The notes below the pieces were generated by a model that saw nothing but the letters and a program-made list of their open reading frames with translations, had not been told where the DNA came from and ran no database searches. Positions 18,187 through 27,160 of a stretch of 64,000 nt of DNA are shown in pieces (within the stretch, counting starts at the first letter, position 1; every line of letters starts with the position of its first letter). Position numbers and translations under genes: made by a program. The DNA comes from Kribbella sindirgiensis (GTDB taxonomy: Bacteria > Actinomycetota > Actinomycetes > Propionibacteriales > Kribbellaceae), in the NCBI RefSeq assembly GCF_004331435.1, contig NZ_SJKA01000025.1, positions 42,540 through 106,539 on the forward strand. Direction: 5' to 3'.

Positions 18187-19388
18187 CGCGTCAAGCGGCG
18201 TACGGCGAGTTCGGCGAGGAGGGCGGCGCCGTCGGGGAGGACGGAGTCGTCGAAGTTCGCCAGCGGTGAGTGGTTGTCGGCGGCCGCGTCGGGGTCGGGG
18301 GAGGCGCAGGCGCTGAGGTTGAGGTAGACGCCGGGGACCTCCTGCAGGATGTAGGAGAAGTCCTCGGCGCCGCACCGCGGGTTGGGCCGTTCGCGGAAGC
18401 GGTCCGGGCCGAAGACGTCGACGATCGTCGCGCGTGCGAAGTCGTACTCCGCCTCGTCGTTGACCGTCACCGGGTACCCGACCTGGTACTCCGCCTCGAC
18501 CTGGAGCCCGTGCGCCGCGGCGAGACTCTCGACTAGCTGGATCGACACCTCCTGGACCTTCGCCCGCGCCGCCTCGGAGAACGTCCGCACGGTCGCGTCG
18601 AAGAACGCGTCGTCCGGGATGATGTTCTCCTTGGTGCCGCCCGCGATTCGCCCGACCGTCAGCACCACCGGGTCGAACACGTCGAACTGCCGCGTGATCA
18701 TCGTCTGCAACGCGGTCACGATCTCGCACAGCACCGGGATCGGGTCCTTCCCCCGGTACGGCGTGGAGCCGTGGGTACCCGCTCCGATGACGCGCACGTG
18801 CAACTGATCCGCCGCGGCCATGAACGACCCGGGCCGGCTGCTCCACATCCCCAACGGCTGCGACGACGACCCGACGTGCAACCCGTACGCCGCATCCGCC
18901 CGCCGGCCCGCGGCGTCGAGCACGCCTTCGCGGATCATGATCGGCGCGCCGCCGGACGTCTCCTCGCCCGGCTGGAACATGAACACGACGTCACCGGGCA
19001 GCTCGTCCTTCAGCGCGGACAGCACCTTCGCGGCACCGACGAGCCCCGCGACGTGCAGGTCGTGACCGCAGGCGTGCATCATCCCGGGATGCTGGGACGC
19101 GAACGGCACGGCGGTCCGCTCGGTGACGGGCAGTGCGTCCATGTCACCGCGCAGCAGTACGACGGGGCCTGGGCCGGCGCCGCCCCGCAGCACGGCGGTC
19201 ACGGACGACAGCTCCTTGCCGAGGGTGATCTCGAGCGGTAGTCCCTCGAGCGCGTCCAGGATCAGCTGCTGCGTCTTCGGCAGGTCGAGGTCGTACTCCG
19301 GGACCTGATGCAGCGCCCGGCGCAGGGCGACGATCTCTTCACGAAACAACTCTGCCAACTGCCGCGTCCGCACGCCGTCGGCGCTCAT
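18183..19388 (-). CDS. M20 family amidohydrolase (hippurate hydrolase/aminoacylase type)
   Basis: A 401-residue metal-dependent amidohydrolase. Metal-site motifs are present: PGMMHACGHDLHVAG (C107, H109, H112), FQPGEETSGGAPIMIREG and a late His-containing RCGAEDFSY segment. GDMDALPVTE is the usual early signature. It should hydrolyse N-acyl amino acids or similar amides in the cytoplasm; the natural substrate is not evident. The start ATG at 19388 overlaps the stop of the exonuclease gene by 4 bp (ATGA), so both are in one operon even though their functions seem unrelated. Confidence 0.93.
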   Translation of the reverse strand: MSADGVRTRQLAELFREEIVALRRALHQVPEYDLDLPKTQQLILDALEGLPLEITLGKELSSVTAVLRGGAGPGPVVLLRGDMDALPVTERTAVPFASQHPGMMHACGHDLHVAGLVGAAKVLSALKDELPGDVVFMFQPGEETSGGAPIMIREGVLDAAGRRADAAYGLHVGSSSQPLGMWSSRPGSFMAAADQLHVRVIGAGTHGSTPYRGKDPIPVLCEIVTALQTMITRQFDVFDPVVLTVGRIAGGTKENIIPDDAFFDATVRTFSEAARAKVQEVSIQLVESLAAAHGLQVEAEYQVGYPVTVNDEAEYDFARATIVDVFGPDRFRERPNPRCGAEDFSYILQEVPGVYLNLSACASPDPDAAADNHSPLANFDDSVLPDGAALLAELAVRRLTR

Positions 19389-20338
19389 GCCTTCGGGCCC
19401 AGGTCGAGGGCTGCCATCACGCGTTGGGCGCTGCTGCCGAGCTCGAGCAGTTCGACGAGGTCCAGCCAGCGTTCCGGGTCCTTGATCGCGCGCGGCAGCG
19501 TCGCGTCGTACGTCCCGACCGGCGCGTCCTTCGCCACCGCGACCACCTTCGGAGCGACGTCGAGGTAGTCGGCCGCCGCCACGATCTTCTTCTTCACCCC
19601 GGGCGCCATCGGTGTACTCGGGTCGGCCGCCGCGGCGCGGATCGCGTCCAGGTCGCCGTACGCCGTGACCAGCGAGGCGGCCGTCTTCTCGCCGACACCC
19701 TTGACGCCGGGCAGCCCGTCGGACGCGTCACCACGCAGCGTCGCGAAGTCGGCGTACCGCTGGGCCGGGACCTCGTACTTCGCGAGCAGCGCCTTCTCGT
19801 CGTACACCTCGGCCCGGCCGACGCCGCGGGCGGCCGTGTAGACGACCCGGATGCCGCGGCTGTCGTCGATCAGCTGGAACAGGTCCCGGTCCCCGGTAAC
19901 CACATCGACCGGCATCGTCGCCTGGTGCGACAGCGTGCCGATCACGTCGTCCGCCTCGTGGTCGGGGGCGCCGACGACGGTGATGCCGATCGCCTCCAGG
20001 CAGGCCCGGATGTACGGGATCTGCACCTCCAGGCGGTCCGGCACGTCCTCGACCTGCTCGCCCTTCGCCGACACGAACTCGACCCGCTGCGCCTTGTACG
20101 ACGGAATCAGCGCCACCCGCCACGACGGCCGCCAGTTGTCGTCCCAGCACGCCACCAGATGGGTCGGCCGGTGGTTCTCGGCCAGCCGGGCGATGAAGTC
20201 GAGCAGCCCGCGGATCGCGTTGGTCGGCGTACCGTCGGCCGCCTTCATCGTGTCCGGCACGCCGAAGAAGGCCCGAAAGTAGAGCGATGCGGTGTCGAGC
20301 AGCATCAGCCGCTGTGTCCCTGGAACTGTCTCAGCCAT
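19385..20338 (-). CDS. 5'-3' exonuclease (stand-alone PolI N-terminal-like)
   Basis: A 317-residue nuclease matching the 5'-nuclease domain of DNA polymerase I without the polymerase. It carries the acidic metal ligands in order: LMLLDTASLYFRAFFG, DHEADDVIGTL, VTGDRDLFQLID, then the helix-hairpin-helix GDASDGLPGVKGVGEKTAASLV. Such proteins are common in actinobacteria, where they remove RNA primers or flaps. The start ATG at 20338 lies 47 bp from the divergent Lrp start. Confidence 0.93.
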   Translation of the reverse strand: MAETVPGTQRLMLLDTASLYFRAFFGVPDTMKAADGTPTNAIRGLLDFIARLAENHRPTHLVACWDDNWRPSWRVALIPSYKAQRVEFVSAKGEQVEDVPDRLEVQIPYIRACLEAIGITVVGAPDHEADDVIGTLSHQATMPVDVVTGDRDLFQLIDDSRGIRVVYTAARGVGRAEVYDEKALLAKYEVPAQRYADFATLRGDASDGLPGVKGVGEKTAASLVTAYGDLDAIRAAAADPSTPMAPGVKKKIVAAADYLDVAPKVVAVAKDAPVGTYDATLPRAIKDPERWLDLVELLELGSSAQRVMAALDLGPKA

Positions 20339-20385
20339 AGGGAGATGCTTTCATGCCCGGCGGTCCCGGCAGTAGGGTCTCCAGG

Positions 20386-20826
20386 ATGGAGGACCTGGAC
20401 CGCAAGATCGTCGGGCTGCTCGCTTCCGACGGCAGGATGAGCTTCACCGACCTGGGCAAGGCGACCGGCCTGTCCACGTCGGCCGTACATCAGCGGGTGA
20501 AGCGCCTCGAGCAGCGCGGGATCATCCAGGGGTACGCGGCCACGGTCGATCACACCGCGCTGGACCTGCCGCTGACCGCGCTGATCTCGATCCGGCCGAT
20601 CGACCCGTCCCAGCCGGACGACTCGCCGGAGCGGCTCCGGGAGGTCCCGGAGATCGAATCCTGCTACTCGGTCGCCGGCGACTCCAGCTACGTCCTCGTC
20701 GTCCGGGTCGCCTCACCGGCCGCCTTGGAGAACCTCCTGGCCGTGATCCGGGCGCGCGCGAACGTCTCCACGACCACGACGATCGTGCTGAGCACGCCGT
20801 ACGAGCGCCGTCCTCCGGCGCTGTGA
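20386..20826 (+). CDS. Lrp/AsnC family transcriptional regulator
   Basis: A 146-residue regulator. The helix-turn-helix is DLDRKIVGLLASDGRMSFTDLGKATGLSTSAVHQRVKRLEQRGIIQGYAATVD, followed by an RAM ligand-binding domain ending SCYSVAGDSSYVLVVRV. I use the ATG at 20386 (MEDLDRK), typical of the family, not the in-frame upstream ATG at 20353. Lrp proteins sense amino acids. The HAD gene overlaps its stop (GTGA), so both are co-translated; the exonuclease and M20 genes are divergent and may also be targets. Confidence 0.93.
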   Translation: MEDLDRKIVGLLASDGRMSFTDLGKATGLSTSAVHQRVKRLEQRGIIQGYAATVDHTALDLPLTALISIRPIDPSQPDDSPERLREVPEIESCYSVAGDSSYVLVVRVASPAALENLLAVIRARANVSTTTTIVLSTPYERRPPAL

Positions 20827-21485
20827 GGGTCCTGCTCAGCGACCTGTTCAGCACGCTGATCTCGGGCGGTGACGACGAGCGGGACGTGGTCAACGCACGG
20901 ATGGGCGCGGCGCTCGGGGTCGACGCCGCGGCATTCCAGGCGGCGTTCGACGCATCGTCGTACGAGCGGTTCATCGGCGCGTACGGCGATTTGCCGAGCA
21001 CACTCCGCGTGATCGCCGAGCGGTGCGGTGGTACTCCGACCGACGAACAGGTGCAGGAGGCAACGGGCCTGCGCCGGGCACTCGCCCAACGGTTGCTCGG
21101 CCGGGCGCCCGCGGCGACCCTCGAGACCTTGGCAGCGTTCAAGGCAGCGGGCTGGCGGATCGGGCTGGTCAGCAACATCACCGCCGAAACCCAACTCCAA
21201 TGGCCGACCAGCCCGCTCGCCCAGTACTTCGACGCGACGGCCTTCTCCGCCGAGGTAGGCGCCGCCAAACCCGAGCCCGCGATCTACCGCAGCGCCTGCA
21301 CCGCCCTCGACGCCGACCCCACCGACTGCCTCTACGTAGGCGACGGCAACGACAACGAACTCCCAGCCGCCGCAGCCCTCGGCATGCACACCATCCGCAC
21401 CACCGAACACGCCAACAGCGACCCGACCTGGGCCGGCCCAACAATCACGACGTACGCCGACCTGACGGCCTACCTGGCTCAGTAA
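20823..21485 (+). CDS. HAD family hydrolase
   Basis: A 220-residue haloacid-dehalogenase-type phosphatase. Motif I is altered: RVLLSDLFSTLISGG has a single D where DxD is usual (SDLFST), motif II is the Ser/Thr in GLVSNIT, motif III is the Lys in GAAKPEPAIYR, and motif IV is CLYVGDGNDNEL. With the second Asp replaced by Phe it may still work as a phosphatase of altered mechanism, or be inactive. The GTG at 20823 overlaps the Lrp stop. Its 3' end overlaps the convergent lipoprotein gene by 7 bp. Confidence 0.88.
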   Translation: MRVLLSDLFSTLISGGDDERDVVNARMGAALGVDAAAFQAAFDASSYERFIGAYGDLPSTLRVIAERCGGTPTDEQVQEATGLRRALAQRLLGRAPAATLETLAAFKAAGWRIGLVSNITAETQLQWPTSPLAQYFDATAFSAEVGAAKPEPAIYRSACTALDADPTDCLYVGDGNDNELPAAAALGMHTIRTTEHANSDPTWAGPTITTYADLTAYLAQ

Positions 21486-23218
21486 CCGCCGGCGTCGACG
21501 ACCTGGGACTCGAAGGACGCGACCTGGATCTTGCCCTTGCCCTTCGGTGGGATCAGGAGCACGGTGTCGTGGATCGTCTCCGACGTGAGGCCGTTGTAGT
21601 ACTTGACGGACTTCGGACTGAAGGCGTTCTCGGGCATCCCGTCCCACCAGAAGTGCCAGTTGGGTCCGGGGATCAGCGTGTACTCGTGTGTGAGCGAGAC
21701 GAACACCACCGCCGTACCGGACTTGGTGACGAACGCGGGGGACTGCGGCGGGGCCGTGAACACGTCGGTCAGGCTTCGCGTGGATCCGCGCATCTTCGCC
21801 TTCTCGGCCCTGTTGGTCACGATGCCCGCGAGCATCGTCGTGATGTCCGCGTTCGGCTGGAAGGCGGCGGCGCGGGGCGACTTGGCTCCGCCGGTCAGGT
21901 ACGTGGCCAGGCTGGTCGCGGCGACCTGCGGGGCGACCGCGAGCCGCTTGTCGTCGGCCTTGGTCGCTGCGCGGAGGCCGGTCAGGTCGGGAAGCTTGAC
22001 GGTCGTCTTCACCCCCGCGGCGAAAGTGATCAGCCAGGGGCTGCCGGCGGTCGCGCGCTCCCAGACGCCGAGGTGGCGGTATGCCTTGTTGGTGGAGATT
22101 GCCGAGTTGCTGACGAAACGCATCGGGTAGCCGGCGGACTGCGGAGCGCCGATCACCGGGCTCGTGTAGACGAACGGAGCGGTCGGCTTGTCCTTGGCGA
22201 CGCGGTCGATCTCGTACCCGGCCTGGCTCTCGCGGACAAGGTTGCCGCCTTCAACGGTCGCGATGAGCTTGCTGTCGCGGACGCTGTTCGCCTTGTTGTT
22301 CACCGCGTTGTAGTGCTTGATCACCGCCACCGCGGCGTCGTCATTGATCGCCGGCCGAGTCAGCGCCGACACGCTGTCCGCCTGCGGCACCGCCGCACAA
22401 CCACTCACCAGCCCAAGAGCCAACCCACCAACAACCACCCGACGAACCGCCCCACCACCCTGCGTCGGTGCTTGCTGCGGCGGCTGACCGTGGGCGGGCG
22501 GGTACTGGACCGGCGCGGGATGAGGTTGTGGGTACTGAGCCTGCGGGAACTGGGAGTTGCCCTGAGGGTCGTGGAACTGGGCCGGCTCGGCCTGCTGAGG
22601 CTTGGTGGGGCGGCGGCGAAGGAGGACGAGGAGGATGCCGAGGGCAAGCAGAACGATTCCGACGGCGAACACGGCCAGCGCGGTCGCGAACGCCTTCGGG
22701 ATCTCGATCCCCAGATCGACCTGTACGTCGGGAGCCGTCTTCCCGTCGGCGTTCATGATGACGACGTCGTACGGGCCGTCCTCGATCGGCCACGCGATCG
22801 ACTGCGTGCCGGCGCCGTTCGCCTTGGCAACCCACCAGTCGAGCGTGTCCGGCGCGGCGAGCGGACCCGCCGTACCCTTCTCGTCCTGCGTCGACAGCGC
22901 GATCGGGTACTGCACCTGCACGAGCTTCGTGTGCGCGAACCCCTTGAGATAACTGCTGACGTCGAAGTCCCGAGCCACCCCGACGAACACCGGCTGATCC
23001 TTCGTCGACCGTACGTCGACATGCAGCACCGGACCGTTCCGGTTCAGCAGTTCCGGCGTACTCGCGATCGCCAGTCCCTTGCTGGACAGATGCTGCTCAC
23101 CGGACTGGACCGTGTCGTCCGGCCCGATCAGCCAGAACGCCGCGACCCCACCGACGACCGCGACAACCAACCCGATCAAAGCCAGCAGTACGCCGAATAT
23201 CCTGCGGATCACCCGCAC
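21479..23218 (-). CDS. Membrane-anchored protein fused to a lipoprotein-like domain (paralogue of the next gene)
   Basis: A 579-residue protein of unusual build. Residues 1-30 form a membrane anchor (MRVIRRIFGVLLALIGLVVAV); about 30-175 is an outside domain with WPIEDGPYDVVIMNADG; about 177-203 is a second membrane helix followed by RRR; about 207-258 is a Pro/Gln-rich linker; about 263-277 is a further hydrophobic stretch ending LVSGC, a lipobox in the middle of the protein. Residues 280-579 align along their length with the 329-residue protein encoded upstream (shared segments such as YRHLGVWERATAGSPWL, LATYLTGG, RAAAFQPNADITTML, AVVFVSLTHEY, PPKGKGKIQV, VDAGGY). It therefore looks like a lipoprotein fused behind a membrane protein. 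Start GTG at 23218. Function unknown. Confidence 0.85.
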   Translation of the reverse strand: MRVIRRIFGVLLALIGLVVAVVGGVAAFWLIGPDDTVQSGEQHLSSKGLAIASTPELLNRNGPVLHVDVRSTKDQPVFVGVARDFDVSSYLKGFAHTKLVQVQYPIALSTQDEKGTAGPLAAPDTLDWWVAKANGAGTQSIAWPIEDGPYDVVIMNADGKTAPDVQVDLGIEIPKAFATALAVFAVGIVLLALGILLVLLRRRPTKPQQAEPAQFHDPQGNSQFPQAQYPQPHPAPVQYPPAHGQPPQQAPTQGGGAVRRVVVGGLALGLVSGCAAVPQADSVSALTRPAINDDAAVAVIKHYNAVNNKANSVRDSKLIATVEGGNLVRESQAGYEIDRVAKDKPTAPFVYTSPVIGAPQSAGYPMRFVSNSAISTNKAYRHLGVWERATAGSPWLITFAAGVKTTVKLPDLTGLRAATKADDKRLAVAPQVAATSLATYLTGGAKSPRAAAFQPNADITTMLAGIVTNRAEKAKMRGSTRSLTDVFTAPPQSPAFVTKSGTAVVFVSLTHEYTLIPGPNWHFWWDGMPENAFSPKSVKYYNGLTSETIHDTVLLIPPKGKGKIQVASFESQVVDAGGY

Positions 23219-23220
23219 CA

Positions 23221-23283
23221 GAACTCCCGAGATCGCGGCATGCCCCAGACAAACCGCCCGACAAACAGACGCGTGATGCTAAC
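23221..23283 (-). repeat. Duplicated upstream region, copy 1
   Basis: This stretch before the 579-residue gene is nearly the same as 24316-24376 before its paralogue, including the GGGAGTTC ribosome-site region, a GC-rich middle and the TTAGCATCAC block (minus strand). The duplication therefore included the promoter as well as the gene. Confidence 0.8.
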
Positions 23284-23323
23284 CCCACCCCACTCCACCG
23301 AGCCCCGCGGGCCCCAACCAGAG

Positions 23324-24313
23324 TCAGTAACCGCCGGCGTCGACGAGTTGCGCCGTGAAGGACACCACCTGGATCTTGCCCTTTCCTTTCGGCGGCACCA
23401 GGAGCACCGCATCGCGGACCGTCGTCGAGGTGAGAGCGGTCTGGTACTTGACCGTCGGAGGGCTGTACACGCGCTCCGGGAAACTGTCCCACCAGAACTC
23501 CCAGTTGTTCCCCACCCCGAGCCTGTACTCGTGCGTGAGCGAGACGAACACCACGGCGGTACCGGACTTCGTGACGAATGCGGCGGAATCCGGTGGTGCT
23601 GTGAAGGTGTTCGTGATGCTGCGGACGGACACACGATCCTTCATCTGCTCGGCTTTGTCCTTCGCGAGGTCCGTGAGCATCGTCGTGATGTCCGCGTTCG
23701 GCTGGAACGCTGCGGCGCGGGGCGACGTGGATCCACCGGTGAGGTACGTCGCCAGGCTGCTCGCGGCGGCTTGTGTGGGGGTTGCGAGCTTGGCGTCGTC
23801 GGCCCGGGTCGCGACGCGCAGGCCGGTCAGATCCGGGATCTTGACGGTTGACTTCACCGCGGTGGCGAAGGTGAGGAGCCAAGGGCTGCCGGCGGTGGCG
23901 CGTTCCCACACGCCGAGATGGCGGTACTCCTTGTCTCCGGAGAACCCGGCGGAACTGACGAAGCGCATCGGGTAACTGCCGTACTGCGGCGAGCCGATCA
24001 CCGGGCTGGTGTAGGAGTACGCCGCTCCTGGCTTGGCCTTGGAGGCCCGCGCGATCTCGAACCACGCCTGACTCTGCTGGAGAAGAGCGCCGCCTTCGAC
24101 CGTCGCAAGGAGATTGCCGTCCAGGGTGCTGTTCGCCTTGCTGTTCACTTGGTTGTAGTGCGTGATCACGGCCGCCGCGGCGGCCGTGCTGATCGCCGGT
24201 CGGGTCGGCGTCTGCACGGTGTCCGGTGGCGGGATGGCCGAGCACCCGGTCGTCAGCACGAACACCGATCCCAGAACCGCGACCCGCCGAAGCGCTCCAC
24301 TGCTGACCCGCAC
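23324..24313 (-). CDS. Secreted lipoprotein, paralogue of the C-terminal domain of the adjacent gene
   Basis: A 329-residue exported lipoprotein of no family I recognise. The N-terminus has a signal with lipobox LTTGC. The body is a single domain with Trp/Tyr-rich segments (WEFWWDSFPERVYSP) and ends in VDAGGY, like its neighbour. Start GTG at 24313. The two genes share 5' upstream sequence and 3' ends (both stop with the same codons for VDAGGY), showing a tandem duplication. The domain style (AVITHYNQVNSKAN early on, many Ser/Thr/Ala) suggests a wall-facing protein similar to nuclear-transport-factor-like secreted proteins, but this is a guess. Confidence 0.85.
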   Translation of the reverse strand: MRVSSGALRRVAVLGSVFVLTTGCSAIPPPDTVQTPTRPAISTAAAAAVITHYNQVNSKANSTLDGNLLATVEGGALLQQSQAWFEIARASKAKPGAAYSYTSPVIGSPQYGSYPMRFVSSAGFSGDKEYRHLGVWERATAGSPWLLTFATAVKSTVKIPDLTGLRVATRADDAKLATPTQAAASSLATYLTGGSTSPRAAAFQPNADITTMLTDLAKDKAEQMKDRVSVRSITNTFTAPPDSAAFVTKSGTAVVFVSLTHEYRLGVGNNWEFWWDSFPERVYSPPTVKYQTALTSTTVRDAVLLVPPKGKGKIQVVSFTAQLVDAGGY

Positions 24314-24315
24314 AT

Positions 24316-24376
24316 GAACTCCCGAGATCGCGCCGTGCCCCAGACACGCCGCCCGACAACGCTCCGTGATGCTAAC
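24316..24376 (-). repeat. Duplicated upstream region, copy 2
   Basis: Copy 2 of the repeat at 23221-23283. Both begin with GAACTCCCGAGATCGCG on the plus strand and end with GTGATGCTAAC. A small indel lies near the end. Confidence 0.8.
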
Positions 24377-24430
24377 GGTTGCCTAGCGCATCTGGTGCGT
24401 CACGCTGTGGGAGTTGCAGGAAGTTGCAGA

Positions 24431-24469
24431 GCCTTCGGTGCCATCCCCTGCATCGGTGGCACCGAAGGC
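24431..24469 (-). terminator. Hairpin terminator after the lysine aminomutase gene
   Basis: GCCTTCGGTGCCA at 24431-24443 and TGGCACCGAAGGC at 24457-24469 form a perfect 13-bp stem with a 13-nt loop. It starts 11 bp after the stop of the kamA gene on the minus strand. Confidence 0.75.
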
Positions 24470-24479
24470 GGTTTGGGGG

Positions 24480-25955
24480 TCAATTGATGTCGAGGAGTTT
24501 CTGGGCCTCGGCGGCGGTGCGGGAGGCGGCGGCTCGGGCTTCGGCTTCGGCCAGGTGGTTGCCGGCGTGCTGGGTCCACCAGTCCTGGCCCTCGCGCGGG
24601 AGGGTGTCGATCGGGTCGTAGTACTCGTACGTCCGGTTCAGTGCCTCGGGGTCCTGCTGTTCGATGCCGGTGCGGTAGTTCTTCTTCCAGTACGAGATGC
24701 CGCGGACCTCGTCGTACTCGGACAGCTGGTGCACCCACCGCTTCCCGACGTACGGGACATCACAGACGATGCGCGGCGTCGCGAAGCCGGGGAGGTACCC
24801 GAGGATGCCGTGCTGCAGGTGCTGCGCGTCGCGGACCGACACCCGCCAGTGCTCGGAGAACGGGATCATGTCGCACATGTAGAAGTAGTACGGCGTGATG
24901 TTCGCCCCGTCGAGCAACGCGAAGCACAGGTCGAGCAGCTGCGGGATCGAGTCGTTCACGCCGCGCATCAGCACGCCCTGGTTGCGGACGTCACGCAGAC
25001 CGGCCTCGAGCATCGCCTTGGACGCCTCGGCGACCAGCGGCGTCACGGACTGCGCCGCGTTCACGTGGGTGTGCATGGCAAGCATCACGCCCCGGCTGCG
25101 CGCCACCGACGCGACGCGTTCCACGCCCGCGAGGACGTCGGAGGACAGCCAGTGCTGCGGCATCCCCATCAGCGCCTTGGTCGCCAGCCGGATGTCTCGG
25201 ATGTTCTCGATCTCGAGCAGCGACGTCAGGAACGCCTCGAGCCGCGGCCACGGCATGTTCGCCACGTCGCCGCCGGAGACGACGACGTCCCGGACCCCCG
25301 GCGTACGGCGCAGGTAGTCGAGCATGTCGTCGAGCCGGGTCTGCGGCTTCGCGACGAACTTGAGCTTGTCGATCACCGGCGTCGAGTTCCCGACCAGGTC
25401 CATGCGGGTGCAGTGGCCGCAGTACTGCGGGCACGTCGGCAGGACCTCCGCAAGGACCTTGGTCGGGTATCGGTGGGTCAACCCCTCCGTGGCCCACATC
25501 TCGTGCTCGTGCAGGGAGTCCCGGGTGGCGTGCGGGTGCGACGGCCAGTCGGTACGGCGGTCGCTGAACACCGGGAGCATGTACCGGCGGACCGGATCCG
25601 CGTAGAACGCCTCGGTGTAGTCGGCCGCACCGTTCGGGACGATCGTGTTCAGCATCTGCGGCGGCAGCAGCATCGACATCGTCGCGCGCTCGGCCTGGTC
25701 GCGGGTCAGGTCGTCGTAGAGCCGGTCCTCGAGCAGATCGCCCATCACGTCGCGCAACTGCTTCACGTTCTTCACGCAGTGCGACCGCTGCCACTGCACC
25801 GAACGCCACTCCTCGGCCGTCACGTCCTTCCAGCCGGGCAGCCGGGTCCAGTCCGGCTCGACCAGCTCGGCCCGCCGGTACGCGTACGGCTGGCCTCCCA
25901 GATTGTTGCGGCCAGGCTCCGAACGAGCCAGCTCCGGGGTGATCAGGTCGGTCAC
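24480..25955 (-). CDS. kamA: Lysine 2,3-aminomutase
   Basis: A 491-residue radical-SAM, PLP-dependent enzyme converting L-lysine to L-beta-lysine, first step of the lysine fermentation route. The iron-sulfur motif CPQYCGHC (C175, C179, C182) binds the cluster that cleaves S-adenosylmethionine; DVVVSGGDVANMPWPRLEAFL and the long C-terminal extension follow. I start at the GTG at 25955, directly behind GGAGGGACCT. The gene is divergent from the rest of the cluster (kdd onward), sharing a 158-bp promoter region. The family also includes glutamate and EpmB-type mutases, but the neighbours argue for lysine. Confidence 0.9.
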   Translation of the reverse strand: MTDLITPELARSEPGRNNLGGQPYAYRRAELVEPDWTRLPGWKDVTAEEWRSVQWQRSHCVKNVKQLRDVMGDLLEDRLYDDLTRDQAERATMSMLLPPQMLNTIVPNGAADYTEAFYADPVRRYMLPVFSDRRTDWPSHPHATRDSLHEHEMWATEGLTHRYPTKVLAEVLPTCPQYCGHCTRMDLVGNSTPVIDKLKFVAKPQTRLDDMLDYLRRTPGVRDVVVSGGDVANMPWPRLEAFLTSLLEIENIRDIRLATKALMGMPQHWLSSDVLAGVERVASVARSRGVMLAMHTHVNAAQSVTPLVAEASKAMLEAGLRDVRNQGVLMRGVNDSIPQLLDLCFALLDGANITPYYFYMCDMIPFSEHWRVSVRDAQHLQHGILGYLPGFATPRIVCDVPYVGKRWVHQLSEYDEVRGISYWKKNYRTGIEQQDPEALNRTYEYYDPIDTLPREGQDWWTQHAGNHLAEAEARAAASRTAAEAQKLLDIN

Positions 25956-26113
25956 AGGTCCCTCCGAAAGGCCAGTGGTAGATACCGTTGGGGTGATGCG
26001 GTCTGATGTGAGGATAGCGATAGAACTTCCTTCAGAGCCAACAGTACGCCGCAAGAATTCTCGTCAGGGTGCTGTATGAGTAGTATTTGGCCTGACCGCA
26101 CAGAGGAGGACCC

Positions 26114-27157
26114 GTGTCATCGAGCCCGGTAGGACTGCACCGTGTACTCGCGCCGTCCGGCGTGTTGCCGCAGGCGGCGGAGAAACTCGACGCCAGTCCC
26201 GGGATCTGGCCCGACGAGGTCCGCATCGCGGTCGAGCGGCTGAACCTGGACGCCGCGTCGTACCGCCAGCTCGCCGAAGCGCACGGCGGTGACGGTACGG
26301 CGATCCGCCGCGCGGTTCTGGACATCGTCGAAACCCGCGGCAAGATGCAGAACCCGGTCACCGGCTCCGGCGGGATGCTCGTCGGCGTGGTCGACGAGGC
26401 CGGCCCGGACTCGCCGCTCGGCGTGAAGCCCGGCGATCGGGTGGCGACCCTGGTGAGTCTCACGTTGACCCCGCTGCAGATCACCGACGGGCTGCGGGAC
26501 TGGGACGGTAAGGGCGAGCAGGTTCCGGCGCAGGGGCACGCGATCCTGTTCGCGCGGTCGATCGTCGCGAAGCTGCCCGACGACCTGAAGCCGGAGCTGT
26601 CGCTGGCCGTCATGGACGTCTGCGGGGCGCCCGCGCTGACCGCCCGCGTGGTGCGATCGTATGTCGACAAAGGCATAAAGCCTGTCGTGTCAGTAATTGG
26701 CGGCGCAGGTAAGTCGGGTTCGTTGTCCTTGGCCGCGGCCCGCAACGCCGGCGCGGCCCGGACGATCGGCGTTGTGCCTGTGCAGCAAGAGAAAGAACGA
26801 CTCGAGAGTGCGGCGCTGGCCGACGTCGTCACGCTCGCCGACGCGCGCGATCCCGTCGCACTGGCGACGGCGGTCGAGGACGCCGGGGGACCCGCGGACA
26901 TCACCGTGGTGTGCGTCGACGTACCGGGATGTGAGCACGGCGCCGTGCTGTCGACTGCAGCCGGCGGCACCGTGATCTTCTTCTCGATGGCGACGTCGTT
27001 CTCCGCCGCCGCGCTCGGCGCCGAGGGGCTGGCCGCGGACGTCACGATGCTCGTCGGCAACGGGTACGTGCCCGGGCACGCCGACTATGCGATGGAGCTG
27101 TTGCGGACCGAGCCGGGTGTCCGTGGTCTGTTCGAGAGCAGGCTGGCGGAGGATTAG
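26114..27157 (+). CDS. kdd: L-erythro-3,5-diaminohexanoate dehydrogenase
   Basis: A 347-residue NAD-dependent dehydrogenase that oxidises 3,5-diaminohexanoate to 5-amino-3-oxohexanoate. Supporting segments are GLHRVLAPSGVLPQAAEKLD, a Kdd-typical opening, and the dinucleotide-binding region VVSVIGGAGKSGSLSLAAARNAGA. It starts with GTG at 26114 after GAGGAGGA and is the first gene of the plus-strand operon kdd, amidohydrolase, kamD, kamE, kal. The assignment rests on the N-terminal pattern and the neighbourhood together. Confidence 0.88.
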   Translation: MSSSPVGLHRVLAPSGVLPQAAEKLDASPGIWPDEVRIAVERLNLDAASYRQLAEAHGGDGTAIRRAVLDIVETRGKMQNPVTGSGGMLVGVVDEAGPDSPLGVKPGDRVATLVSLTLTPLQITDGLRDWDGKGEQVPAQGHAILFARSIVAKLPDDLKPELSLAVMDVCGAPALTARVVRSYVDKGIKPVVSVIGGAGKSGSLSLAAARNAGAARTIGVVPVQQEKERLESAALADVVTLADARDPVALATAVEDAGGPADITVVCVDVPGCEHGAVLSTAAGGTVIFFSMATSFSAAALGAEGLAADVTMLVGNGYVPGHADYAMELLRTEPGVRGLFESRLAED

Positions 27158-27160
27158 TCC

